42,517 nt of DNA from Prevotellaceae bacterium UBA2448 (GTDB lineage Bacteria > Bacteroidota > Bacteroidia > Bacteroidales > Bacteroidaceae): contig DDQG01000043.1 of the NCBI GenBank assembly GCA_002342585.1, forward strand, positions 1 to 42,517. Reading direction: 5' to 3'. Positions 35,754 through 42,484 of the stretch are shown one piece after another. The notes under the pieces were generated by a model. It saw nothing but the letters and a program-made list of their open reading frames with translations. It ran no database searches and was not told the origin of the DNA. The position numbers and the translations under genes were made by a program. Each line of letters starts with the position of its first letter. Positions within the stretch are counted from its first letter, which is position 1.

Positions 35754-36578
35754 TTGATTATAACTACTGATAGTAAATATAAGGTTCTGGCACTCGACAT
35801 CGACGGGACACTTGCCAGAAACGACCGCACAATATCCGACAATACACGTCAGACATTGTTGCAGGCACAGCAGCAGGGCACACGGATTGTAATAGCATCC
35901 GGGCGTCCTGCTTTTGGTATCCGTCCCCTTGCCGACGAATTGCAACTGGCCCGGTATGGAGGATTTGTCCTGGCATATAACGGAGCGGAGATATACGACT
36001 GGCAGAGTGGGGAAGCACTGTACCAGAAACCGCTCTCCAAAGATATCATTCCCGTTATTTACGACAAATGTAGCACAGCTGGTCTCGACGTGATGACTTA
36101 CTGTGGTAGCGAAATAGTTACAGAATCGGCTACAAATCAGTATATTCAGCTTTCTTCAAAACGTAACGGGATGAAAATCCGTTGCGTATCTTCTTTTCTC
36201 GACGGCATAGACTATCCTATATTCAAATGCATGATTGTGGGCGAACCCTCTCAGTTGGCTCAGTTCGAACCTCTGCTCAACTCCTATCTCTCGGGTAAAG
36301 CGATAGCGTATCGTAGCGAACCCTTCTATCTCGAAGTAGTTCCGCTGGGCATTGACAAAGCATCCTGTCTTGAAGTCATCCTCTCGCATCTTTCCCTTAC
36401 TGCCGACTCCCTCATAGCCTGTGGCGACGGATATAATGACATATCCATGATTCGTTTTGCCGGACTTGGTGTAGCTATGGAGAATGCCAACGAACTGGTA
36501 AAGAAATCCGCCGACTACATTACCCTAAGTAATGAAGCCGACGGAGTAGCTGCTGTGGTTCGCAAATTTATTCTTTAA
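35754..36578 (+). CDS. HAD superfamily (Cof type) phosphatase
   Basis: 274 residues. Catalytic DIDGT (Asp15, Asp17), a C2-type cap in the middle, and CGDGYNDISMIRFAGLGVAM near the C-terminus are typical of Cof/YkrA-like sugar-phosphate or cofactor phosphatases; substrate unknown. The start is TTG at 35754, since the in-frame stop TGA of fcl is only 9 bases upstream and there is no ATG before the catalytic motif. It may therefore be translated by coupling to fcl. Its stop shares bases with the stop of the convergent gene. Confidence 0.85.
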   Translation: MIITTDSKYKVLALDIDGTLARNDRTISDNTRQTLLQAQQQGTRIVIASGRPAFGIRPLADELQLARYGGFVLAYNGAEIYDWQSGEALYQKPLSKDIIPVIYDKCSTAGLDVMTYCGSEIVTESATNQYIQLSSKRNGMKIRCVSSFLDGIDYPIFKCMIVGEPSQLAQFEPLLNSYLSGKAIAYRSEPFYLEVVPLGIDKASCLEVILSHLSLTADSLIACGDGYNDISMIRFAGLGVAMENANELVKKSADYITLSNEADGVAAVVRKFIL

Positions 36579-37162
36579 GACTGTTTCTGTTCAGCATTCT
36601 CGTTTTTCTGATCTTTCTTGTCTTTAAAGTCTGGTCTGAAACCTCTGTGTTTGAAATTTCTTCCACCTCCATGTCTTGCATCCCTTGGTGAGAAACTTCT
36701 TAGAGCCCTCATGTTGAATCGTGTCTGAGCCATACGAACCTTGCAAATCTTTTCCCAGGTAAGCACCTTTGCAAACTTCTTGTAGTATGTCTGCTCAATC
36801 TTTTTGTTCTCCACCTGCAAGGAAGTAGTCTTATCGATAATCTTCTCAAATTCTGCTTCAGTTTTTGCCTCCTTGAACGAACGCATCACCTCGCGCTCTT
36901 GATCTACTATCTTGCGTTGAGCCTCAAGCATCTCCTTGAACAGAGGGAAGAACTTCGTTTTTTCGTTGTCAGTCAACTCGGCACTCTTCGAGATATACTC
37001 CTCCATATGCTTGTAGTACTTCTCTGGAGAAAATTTCTTGTGCATATCTCCTCGTTTTTCGAACTTTTCTTTCTTGTCCTTCTTATCACCGTCTGGCTTA
37101 GCCTGACTTGTCACACTCATAGTAAGCATCATGCATACCAATGTAAAAAATAACTTTTTCAT
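36575..37162 (-). CDS. Spy/CpxP-like periplasmic protein of the ECF operon
   Basis: 195 residues. Signal peptide (about 1-21), then a highly charged helical part: Lys-rich (DGDKKDKKEKFEKRGDMHKK), EYISKSAELTDNEKTKFFPLFKEM, and a QKKIVDQEREVM coil. The pattern resembles Spy/CpxP-type helical periplasmic stress proteins, but it lacks a clear LTxxQ pair, so the match is by character only. The C-terminus is Arg/Gly/Lys-rich. Third gene after an ECF sigma factor and its likely anti-sigma; it may be a sensor or target of the system. Confidence 0.6.
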   Translation of the reverse strand: MKKLFFTLVCMMLTMSVTSQAKPDGDKKDKKEKFEKRGDMHKKFSPEKYYKHMEEYISKSAELTDNEKTKFFPLFKEMLEAQRKIVDQEREVMRSFKEAKTEAEFEKIIDKTTSLQVENKKIEQTYYKKFAKVLTWEKICKVRMAQTRFNMRALRSFSPRDARHGGGRNFKHRGFRPDFKDKKDQKNENAEQKQS

Positions 37163-37195
37163 AATCTGTCTATTTTATATGGTTAATAGTTGGTT

Positions 37196-37267
37196 TACCG
37201 TTTACTGTTTATCGTTTACTGTTTTCGTTTTCGTTGTCGTTTTCGTTTTCGTTATTGTTTTCGTTTA
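37196..37267 (-). repeat. AACGAAA/GTAAACN tract after the anti-sigma stop codon
   Basis: Starts at the stop TAA (37265-37267). The first part is GAAAAC hexamers, the second part four TAA triplets exactly 7 bases apart (GTAAACN). Stops occur in all three frames. Confidence 0.8.
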
Positions 37268-37693
37268 CTCCAACCCTGCCAGATAGCAGTACACATCGCT
37301 TTCGTCCATCATTGAGTACGAAATCATATCCTCTGCGTACTCATCATCGTATTCCTCTGCTACTGTTTGGTTTTGAGCTATCGATTTGTTTTCCTCTCCG
37401 AAGTAATCTGTTCCTACGAAAACCAGAGCCAAACAAGCTGCTGTTGCAACTGCCCATCTGATTGCGTAGTTGATTACTGAAGTTTTCTTCTGCTTCAAGC
37501 TGACTACTTCTGCAACTTGTACTGTTTCTGCTTTCTCCTCCGCAGTTTTCGTTTCTTCTTCGTCTATGCGAGCCATGATTCGCTCACTCAGAGTGTCGAA
37601 GTACCCCTCCGGAGTTTTGAACGGGTTGGCATTGTCAAATCCCAGTTCTTTCAGCATTTGCTCTTCATTCTGTATGTTCATATTCGTTTTCAT
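37265..37693 (-). CDS. Probable anti-sigma factor (membrane protein)
   Basis: 142 residues from the ATG at 37693; a TTG at 37702 is in frame but lies in a dispersed repeat. The cytoplasmic part holds NPFKTPEGYFDTLSERIMARI, seen in Bacteroidetes sigma-linked membrane proteins. One membrane helix at about 77-99 (YAIRWAVATAACLALVFVG) is followed by an acidic C-terminal tail. Position directly after an ECF sigma gene supports an anti-sigma role (inference). Confidence 0.65.
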   Translation of the reverse strand: MKTNMNIQNEEQMLKELGFDNANPFKTPEGYFDTLSERIMARIDEEETKTAEEKAETVQVAEVVSLKQKKTSVINYAIRWAVATAACLALVFVGTDYFGEENKSIAQNQTVAEEYDDEYAEDMISYSMMDESDVYCYLAGLE

Positions 37694-37715
37694 TTTTATC
37701 AAGAATTAGAGAATT
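37693..37715 (+). repeat. Dispersed 23-bp repeat, copy 2
   Basis: Identical to 41967-41989 and to the reverse complement of 363-385. It touches the start codon of the anti-sigma gene. Confidence 0.85.
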
Positions 37716-37757
37716 GTTTTACGTTTTCGTTTTGGTTTTCAATTTTCAATTTTCAAT
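37716..37757 (-). repeat. ATTGAAA heptamer and GAAAAC tract at the sigma-factor stop
   Basis: On the minus strand three ATTGAAA units; the second supplies the stop TGA (37746-37748) and the TGA triplets lie 7 bases apart. GAAAAC hexamers follow. With copy 2 of the 23-bp repeat it fills the sigma/anti-sigma gap. Confidence 0.8.
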
Positions 37758-38312
37758 TCCTCTCACATATTTCGTTATTTTCTCTACTGCCAGATGGTAC
37801 GAAGCCTTCAGGGCTCCAATAGTTGTTCCGGTTACTTCTGAAATGTCTTCATATTTCATATCGTTGAAGTATTTCATTGTGAACACCGCCTTTTGTTTTG
37901 CAGGCAGTTGAGCTATTGCCTCCTGCAGAATCATCTGTGCCTTATCTCCGTCCACATATTCGTCGCTTTCCAGTTGCATTGCACATCCGCCTCCGTCTTC
38001 CTCGTCGTCTGTTCCTTCGTCTATCGAGAGGGTTTCTTTCCTCTGACTCAGCAGGGTCATACTTTCGTTGTAAGCTATTCGGTAGAGCCATGTGGAGAGT
38101 CGTGAGCTTCCTTCAAAACTGTTTATACTCCTCCACGCTTTCAGGAAAGTGTTCTGCACTACGTCGTCAGCATCCTCATGATTCGTGACTATATGTCTTA
38201 CTTGCCAGTACAATGTCCTGCTATAGTGATTTACTACCTCGGCAAAAGCTTGTCGTTTGGTAGTCTCGCCTCGCAGGCGTTCTATGATGTTTTCTTCGTC
38301 ATATTTCTTCAT
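37746..38312 (-). CDS. ECF RNA polymerase sigma factor
   Basis: 188 residues from the ATG at 38312 (a frame-open ATG at 38354 would add 14 residues of no family likeness). Region 2 has YWQVRHIVTNHEDADDVVQNTF and STWLYRIAYNE; region 4 has QLPAKQKAVFTMKYFNDMKY and a helix-turn-helix GTTIGALKASYHLA. It directs polymerase to a stress or envelope regulon. Group of three genes on one strand: sigma, anti-sigma, periplasmic protein. No clear promoter could be fixed upstream. Confidence 0.93.
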   Translation of the reverse strand: MKKYDEENIIERLRGETTKRQAFAEVVNHYSRTLYWQVRHIVTNHEDADDVVQNTFLKAWRSINSFEGSSRLSTWLYRIAYNESMTLLSQRKETLSIDEGTDDEEDGGGCAMQLESDEYVDGDKAQMILQEAIAQLPAKQKAVFTMKYFNDMKYEDISEVTGTTIGALKASYHLAVEKITKYVRGIEN

Positions 38313-38371
38313 CGTACAGCTGTTATTTGTTTGTATGACTTTCATTCGTTTCAAAGGTTTAATTCTGGGTA

Positions 38372-38408
38372 CAAAAAAATCCGAGTTTTTTTCACTCGGA
38401 TTCTTTTT
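38372..38408. terminator. Bidirectional terminator upstream of the sigma gene
   Basis: AATCCGAG (38378-38385) pairs with CTCGGATT (38395-38402). There are A/T runs on both sides; on the minus strand seven T follow. It closes the sorting-domain gene. Confidence 0.8.
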
Positions 38409-38420
38409 ATTTCTTTTTTT

Positions 38421-38453
38421 AACCGTAAACTGTAAACGGTAAACTGTAAACTA
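38421..38453 (+). repeat. GTAAACN heptamer repeat at the end of the sorting-domain gene
   Basis: Four heptamers GTAAACN on the plus strand end exactly at the stop codon of the minus-strand gene. Here the TAA triplets lie on the strand opposite to the gene, the reverse of the other tracts. Confidence 0.8.
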
Positions 38454-38777
38454 CTTAATAAAAATCTTTCTGGTAATCTTTCCGACCTTTACGATGTAGC
38501 AGCCTTTCTGCAGGTTAGAGATTTCGTAGCTCTTGCAGTTGCTATCTACTCTCTGCGACAGAATCTGTGCACCAGTGATGCTATAAACCTCAATGAGTGC
38601 GCCTTCTGCATTTTTCACATAGACAATGTTGCCGTTCGATACTGTTATCTGCACTTCGTTCATCTCGTTCTCTATCTCGGCAGCTGGTTCCGGATACATC
38701 TCCGAAGCCACCATGATAGGGGAGTTAAGTGCTAAAAGCAGTGATAGGACTGTTATTTTAAGTAGAGATTTCTTCAT
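38451..38777 (-). CDS. Small secreted protein made of a signal peptide and a Por/T9SS-like sorting domain
   Basis: 108 residues from the ATG at 38777; an ATG at 38786 would leave almost no leader after the predicted start site. A signal peptide (about 1-24) is followed by a short acidic link and about 65 residues of sorting-domain type: NGNIVYVKNAEGALIEVYSI, TGAQILSQRV, YEISNLQKGCYIVKVGK and a basic end. Such domains usually lie at the C-terminus of large proteins exported by the type IX system; here there is no cargo. It may be a remnant or a small effector. Confidence 0.65.
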   Translation of the reverse strand: MKKSLLKITVLSLLLALNSPIMVASEMYPEPAAEIENEMNEVQITVSNGNIVYVKNAEGALIEVYSITGAQILSQRVDSNCKSYEISNLQKGCYIVKVGKITRKIFIK

Positions 38778-38796
38778 AGTATGCATAGTTTACGAC

Positions 38797-38829
38797 GCAA
38801 AAGTATGCATTCTTTTTTATCCTACCAAA
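38797..38829 (-). promoter_or_regulatory. Promoter of the sorting-domain gene
   Basis: Minus-strand TTTG (38826-38829), 20 bases, TACTTTTGC (38797-38805). Confidence 0.75.
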
Positions 38830-38904
38830 TCCGAAACGAAAAAAATGAGAAAAAATTTTGCTTAGGGCTCATTTTTTCTCACTTTTCTTAAAAAATTGTT
38901 CTGT

Positions 38905-40110
38905 TTACTTGAAAAGTTTTTTAGCTATATGCTTTGGAATAGCGTTTTTGTGCAACAGGATATTCATGGTTTTGTATGCTACGAAAGCCTCCGATGCATA
39001 CCACACACCTTTGTACTTATAGTCTGTGCCCCATGAGTTCTTCACCATGTAGTATGGTTTTCCGTTCTGATCCTTAGCAATTCCATAGATAACCATTCCG
39101 TGGTCGTCGGTAGTTTCCCAGTTATCATAAGCCTGCTGGCGTTTTTCCTGAGTCACCTCAACCTCCGGCATGGGTCTTGCTGTGTAAGCCTTACGTTTGT
39201 CGTCTGTGGTCTTAGCTTTGCCTACCCAACGCTCATAGTCCGAGCCGTTTGTTTCCTTCACCTTTTCCACATCCGGACATACAGCAATTCCTTCGCGCGA
39301 AAATCCCAGTTCGCTCACGTCGGCACCCCAAGCGAATGTATAACCGTTTTCTATTGCATACTTCATTGTCTCCATAAACTCGTCAAGAGGCAGATTGTAC
39401 GAAGTGCCCCAGCGCCAGTTGTCCTGCACCTCGATGATGAACTGGCTGTAGAACGGATGGTGGCTGAACGAAGTCAGACTGATATAATCGTCCATATTCA
39501 GTCCCAGTTTATCCATGAACGACTTCGGAGTATATTTCTTGCCTTCGTAAGTAAATTCCGTTGGCACCTCTCCTATGTATGCGTCGAGAGTCGAATTGAT
39601 TGGTTTGAACCAGATTGGCGACAGTTTCTTCTGTTCGCCCTTAGCTATTGCGTTCACCTGTGGTTCGAGTATAGCGAAAAACTCGTTGAAGTTTGGCAGA
39701 GTGTCACCATACTGTTCCCCTGGAATAGGCATAGCTGACTGAGGAATCATTCCGTAGTTTCTCATGCAATACACGCAATCGTTGAACGAACCACCCTGAC
39801 TGAAACTGATGTCGCCATGCATTCTTACCGAAGCTTTGGCTCTGTCCTCATAAGTCTTATGTGTCAGGTAAGCCTCACTCAGGTCAAATTCGCCTTTACC
39901 CATGCGCAGCAGTTCTGCCTCGAAAAATCCCAGCGATGAGTATGCCCAGCATGTGCCCGAACGGTTTTGGTTCTTAGTACTTGTAATTGGATTCTCCTTC
40001 ACAACAGTAAAGGTGAAACCCTCTTCCTCCTCCGCTTTCTTCTCCTCGTCTGCAAACACAGGCATAGCAGAAAGTGAAATCAGAGCAGATAATAACAGAT
40101 ATTTCTTCAT
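38905..40110 (-). CDS. C1 family aminopeptidase (PepC / bleomycin hydrolase type), exported
   Basis: 401 residues. Signal peptide 1-20 (ending PVFA), then papain-fold residues: Cys54 in RSGTCWAYSS, His in TTDDHGMVIYGIA and Asn in YYMVKNSWGTDY. The layout matches bleomycin hydrolase/PepC, but these are normally cytoplasmic, whereas this one has a signal peptide. It would trim peptides in the periplasm. The 263-base gap upstream contains A/T-rich DNA and a 22-base tandem repeat; only a weak promoter-like TAAGCTTGC is present near 40136. Confidence 0.9.
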   Translation of the reverse strand: MKKYLLLSALISLSAMPVFADEEKKAEEEEGFTFTVVKENPITSTKNQNRSGTCWAYSSLGFFEAELLRMGKGEFDLSEAYLTHKTYEDRAKASVRMHGDISFSQGGSFNDCVYCMRNYGMIPQSAMPIPGEQYGDTLPNFNEFFAILEPQVNAIAKGEQKKLSPIWFKPINSTLDAYIGEVPTEFTYEGKKYTPKSFMDKLGLNMDDYISLTSFSHHPFYSQFIIEVQDNWRWGTSYNLPLDEFMETMKYAIENGYTFAWGADVSELGFSREGIAVCPDVEKVKETNGSDYERWVGKAKTTDDKRKAYTARPMPEVEVTQEKRQQAYDNWETTDDHGMVIYGIAKDQNGKPYYMVKNSWGTDYKYKGVWYASEAFVAYKTMNILLHKNAIPKHIAKKLFK

Positions 40111-40238
40111 CCTATATATTAATAATGTAAGTTTCGCAAGCTTAACTTTGGGGAGTTATTGTGTAGTTATGACGGAGTTACTGAGAAGTTATGGGACGAT
40201 ACTGCATCAAATTGGGCAAGCATCCTCTACTATTGTCC

Positions 40239-40282
40239 CTTTAACTCCTATTTAACTTCCCTTTAACTCCCATTTAACTTCC
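40239..40282 (+). repeat. Two 22-bp tandem units of CTTTAACTCC type
   Basis: 40239-40260 and 40261-40282 are the same but for one base; each unit itself consists of two related 11-mers (CTTTAACTCCY and ATTTAACTTCC). Confidence 0.85.
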
Positions 40283-40324
40283 CTTCTGCTCAACTTGCGA
40301 AAGTTGAGTTAATAATGTGTAACG

Positions 40325-40378
40325 TCTTTCGTTTTCGTTAAGGTTTTCGTTTTCGTTAGTCAACTCCTCACTCCTAAC
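40325..40378 (-). repeat. GAGTTAG/GAGTGAG and GAAAAC tract at the pepP stop codon
   Basis: On the minus strand GAGTTAG, GAGTGAG, GAGTTGA follow each other, the first holding the pepP stop TAG (40374-40376). GAAAAC hexamers follow as at 37220 and in the coding tail at 64-106. Confidence 0.75.
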
Positions 40379-41765
40379 TCAAAAGAAACTCTTCCACATC
40401 CTTCAGATGATATGGAGCAACCTTGTCGCAGTAGAACTCAGCACCCTTCTCAGTGATGATGACATCATTCTCGATGCGGATACCTCCGAAGTCGCGATAC
40501 TTCTCGCAAGCATCGAAATTGATGAAGTCCTTGTGCAATCCCTTTGCCTTCCAGTCGTCCAAAAGGTGCGGAATGAAATACACACCTGGTTCTACGGTCA
40601 TAATGAAATTCTTTTTCAGTTCTATGCCGTATCTCAGATACTTCATACCGAACTGCTTCGACTGTGGGTGTTCATCGTCAAAACCTACATACTTCTGTCC
40701 CAGTCCTTCCAGATCGTGCACGTCGAGACCCATGTGGTGACCGATTCCGCAAGGCAGGAAAGCAGCATGAGCACCAGAATACACAGCATCGTCTGCGTTA
40801 CCCTTCATGATACCCAGCTCCTTCAGGTGTTCAGTAATCACCTTGCAGGCACCAATCTGCATATCCTTCCACATCACGTCAATCTTAGCATGTTCGATAA
40901 TCCAGTCGTGAGCAGTTTCAACAATCTTATATATTTCCTTCTGCTGTTCTGTGAACTTCCTCGACACAGGAGTAGTACGAGTATGGTCAGAGCAATAATG
41001 CTCGAAAGTCTCACCACCGGCATCGCACAGCATCAGTCGTCCTGCCTGCAGCGGAACATTCTTAGGCATACCGTGCATAATCTCTCCGTGCATAGTCAGA
41101 ATGGTTGGGAACGAATTCATAGCACCCATAGAGTGGGCGATACCGTCAATCTTTCCAGCCAGATAAGTCTCGGTTATACCCTCGCGACATTCCTTCTGAG
41201 CTGTAGTATGCATCATATAACCAATCTCGCCAGCCTTCTTCAGTTCCTCGATTTCCTCCGGAGCCTTCACTGTGCGCTGAGCCACGATAGCCTTAATCAG
41301 TCTTACCGAAGCATTCTCGTCCACCTTCAGCGGATGCAGACCCATCAGGTCGCCCAACTTAACCTTCAGGTCATATCGGCACTGAGGGGTAAACATAATC
41401 TCCTGACCTTTAGCCTTAGCCTTATCTACCAGTGTCTGCAGTTCAGCCATTGGAGCCGACGTGCTGATACCGGTTGTTGCAGCCAGTTCCTTGACAGAAG
41501 GCACATAACCCACCCACACGATATTATCCAGAGTGATATCATCTCCGAAGATATACTCCTTATCATTATCTACGTCGATGGCAGCAGCCAGTCCGTCGCG
41601 TTTCAGTCCGAAATAATACAGGAAACAGGAATCCTGTCGATACTTATAAGTATTTCCTGGGTAATTACATGGAGCTTCGTTGTTTCCGAAGAACAGAATC
41701 AGTCCGCTACCGATTTTCTCTTTCAGCGCCTTTCTGCGCTCTACATAAATCTGTTTTTCAAACAT
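40374..41765 (-). CDS. pepP: Xaa-Pro aminopeptidase (aminopeptidase P family)
   Basis: 463 residues. N-terminal creatinase-like domain (about 1-165), then the pita-bread metal site: Asp residues in LMLCDAGGETFEHYCSDHTR, His in LPCGIGHHMGLDVHD, Glu in TVEPGVYF and Glu in IRIENDVIIT. It removes an N-terminal residue before proline, using two Mn2+ or similar metals. No signal peptide is seen, so it is likely cytoplasmic. It has its own promoter. Confidence 0.94.
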   Translation of the reverse strand: MFEKQIYVERRKALKEKIGSGLILFFGNNEAPCNYPGNTYKYRQDSCFLYYFGLKRDGLAAAIDVDNDKEYIFGDDITLDNIVWVGYVPSVKELAATTGISTSAPMAELQTLVDKAKAKGQEIMFTPQCRYDLKVKLGDLMGLHPLKVDENASVRLIKAIVAQRTVKAPEEIEELKKAGEIGYMMHTTAQKECREGITETYLAGKIDGIAHSMGAMNSFPTILTMHGEIMHGMPKNVPLQAGRLMLCDAGGETFEHYCSDHTRTTPVSRKFTEQQKEIYKIVETAHDWIIEHAKIDVMWKDMQIGACKVITEHLKELGIMKGNADDAVYSGAHAAFLPCGIGHHMGLDVHDLEGLGQKYVGFDDEHPQSKQFGMKYLRYGIELKKNFIMTVEPGVYFIPHLLDDWKAKGLHKDFINFDACEKYRDFGGIRIENDVIITEKGAEFYCDKVAPYHLKDVEEFLLS

Positions 41766-41791
41766 GGTAAAACTTATTTTGTGAATTTGTT

Positions 41792-41824
41792 GCGAAGTTA
41801 CAAGTTATTTTCCGTATCTGCAAA
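41792..41824 (-). promoter_or_regulatory. Promoter of pepP
   Basis: Minus-strand TTTG (41821-41824), 20 bases, TAACTTCGC (41792-41800). Confidence 0.75.
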
Positions 41825-41869
41825 AATACCTATACAAAAAAATGACAATGCGCTTTGCCCGGTCAGCTT

Positions 41870-42110
41870 TCGTTTTAGGAGTTAAGAAGTTAAGACGATT
41901 GAGGAGTGCGGTAAGTAGTTAAGAAGTTAGAGAAGTTAGAGGAGTTAAGACGATACTGGTCTAGATTTTTTATCAAGAATTAGAGAATTAGAGAATTATA
42001 TTTTTCAGTTTTCAATTTCTCTAACATCAGCCATCATACGTCTTTAACTTCGAGCGTAGCGATAACTCCTTAACTCCTTTATCAAATTTCAATTTTCAAT
42101 TAGAATGGTC
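41870..42110. repeat. Gene-free region of short dispersed repeats
   Basis: No gene is supported from 41766 to the end of the window. This part is made of GTTAAGAAGTTAGAGGAG-like repeats, then CTCCTTAACTCC and CAATTTT units of the same kinds as in the stop-codon tracts. Confidence 0.7.
41967..41989 (+). repeat. Dispersed 23-bp repeat, copy 3
   Basis: Identical over 23 bases to 37693-37715 and to the reverse complement of 363-385; one further TAGAGAATT octamer-like unit follows, as in copy 1. Confidence 0.85.
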
Positions 42111-42122
42111 CAGGCTGCTGTT

Positions 42123-42210
42123 AGTCCGTAACCAGCGGACTCAGAGTCCGCAACTGACGGACTAGCAGTCCGTAGGGAACGTACTATTAGTCCGTAAGCC
42201 TACGGACTGG
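42123..42210. repeat. Array of four 22-bp palindromic units
   Basis: AGTCCG begins at 42123, 42145, 42167 and 42189, exactly 22 bases apart. Each is followed 13-14 bases later by CGGACT (42136, 42158, 42203; one unit has CGTACT at 42180). The half-sites are conserved and the 7-8 base centres vary, as in a row of dimer-binding sites or RNA hairpins. Confidence 0.85.
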
Positions 42211-42287
42211 TATTTTTAATGATGCAATTTCAAATCTTCAAATGAAATTATCCCTAAATTTCTGAAGAATTTTTCATTTTTTGCCGA

Positions 42288-42484
42288 TACCTCACTATAA
42301 ATAGGGTTAAGTATTGGATACTTAGTCATTTAAGGTGAAAACATACCTCACTATATACCTCACTATATACCTCACTTAAACCTCACTTATATCTCACTAT
42401 ATACCTCACTTCATTTTCAAAGAGCAAAATATCAAGTTTTTACCATTGAATAGTGAGGTCTATAGTGAGGTATAAGTGAGGTAT
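42288..42484. repeat. Iteron-like CTCACT array with inverted counter-array
   Basis: TACCTCACTATA-like units with CTCACT at 42291, then 42347, 42359, 42371, 42382, 42393 and 42405 (steps 12, 12, 11, 11, 12). After about 40 A/T-rich bases, three AGTGAG motifs in reverse orientation start at 42452, 42464 and 42475 (steps 12, 11). The spacing is near one helical turn. The gene they serve, if any, lies beyond the right edge. Confidence 0.85.

Noticed and set aside
37163..37264. Small open frames in the gap between the Spy-like and anti-sigma genes
   Set aside because: They read GAAAAC/GTAAAC repeats and have no start signal or conserved features.
40407..41885. A 492-codon open frame on the plus strand opposite pepP
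   Set aside because: It is a mirror frame of a well-identified gene, has no family motif, and starts inside the pepP coding region.
42123..42484. CRISPR array
   Set aside because: Repeats are 6-12 bases with 22-bp or 11-12-bp period, no 25-38-base repeats with unique spacers, and no cas genes nearby.
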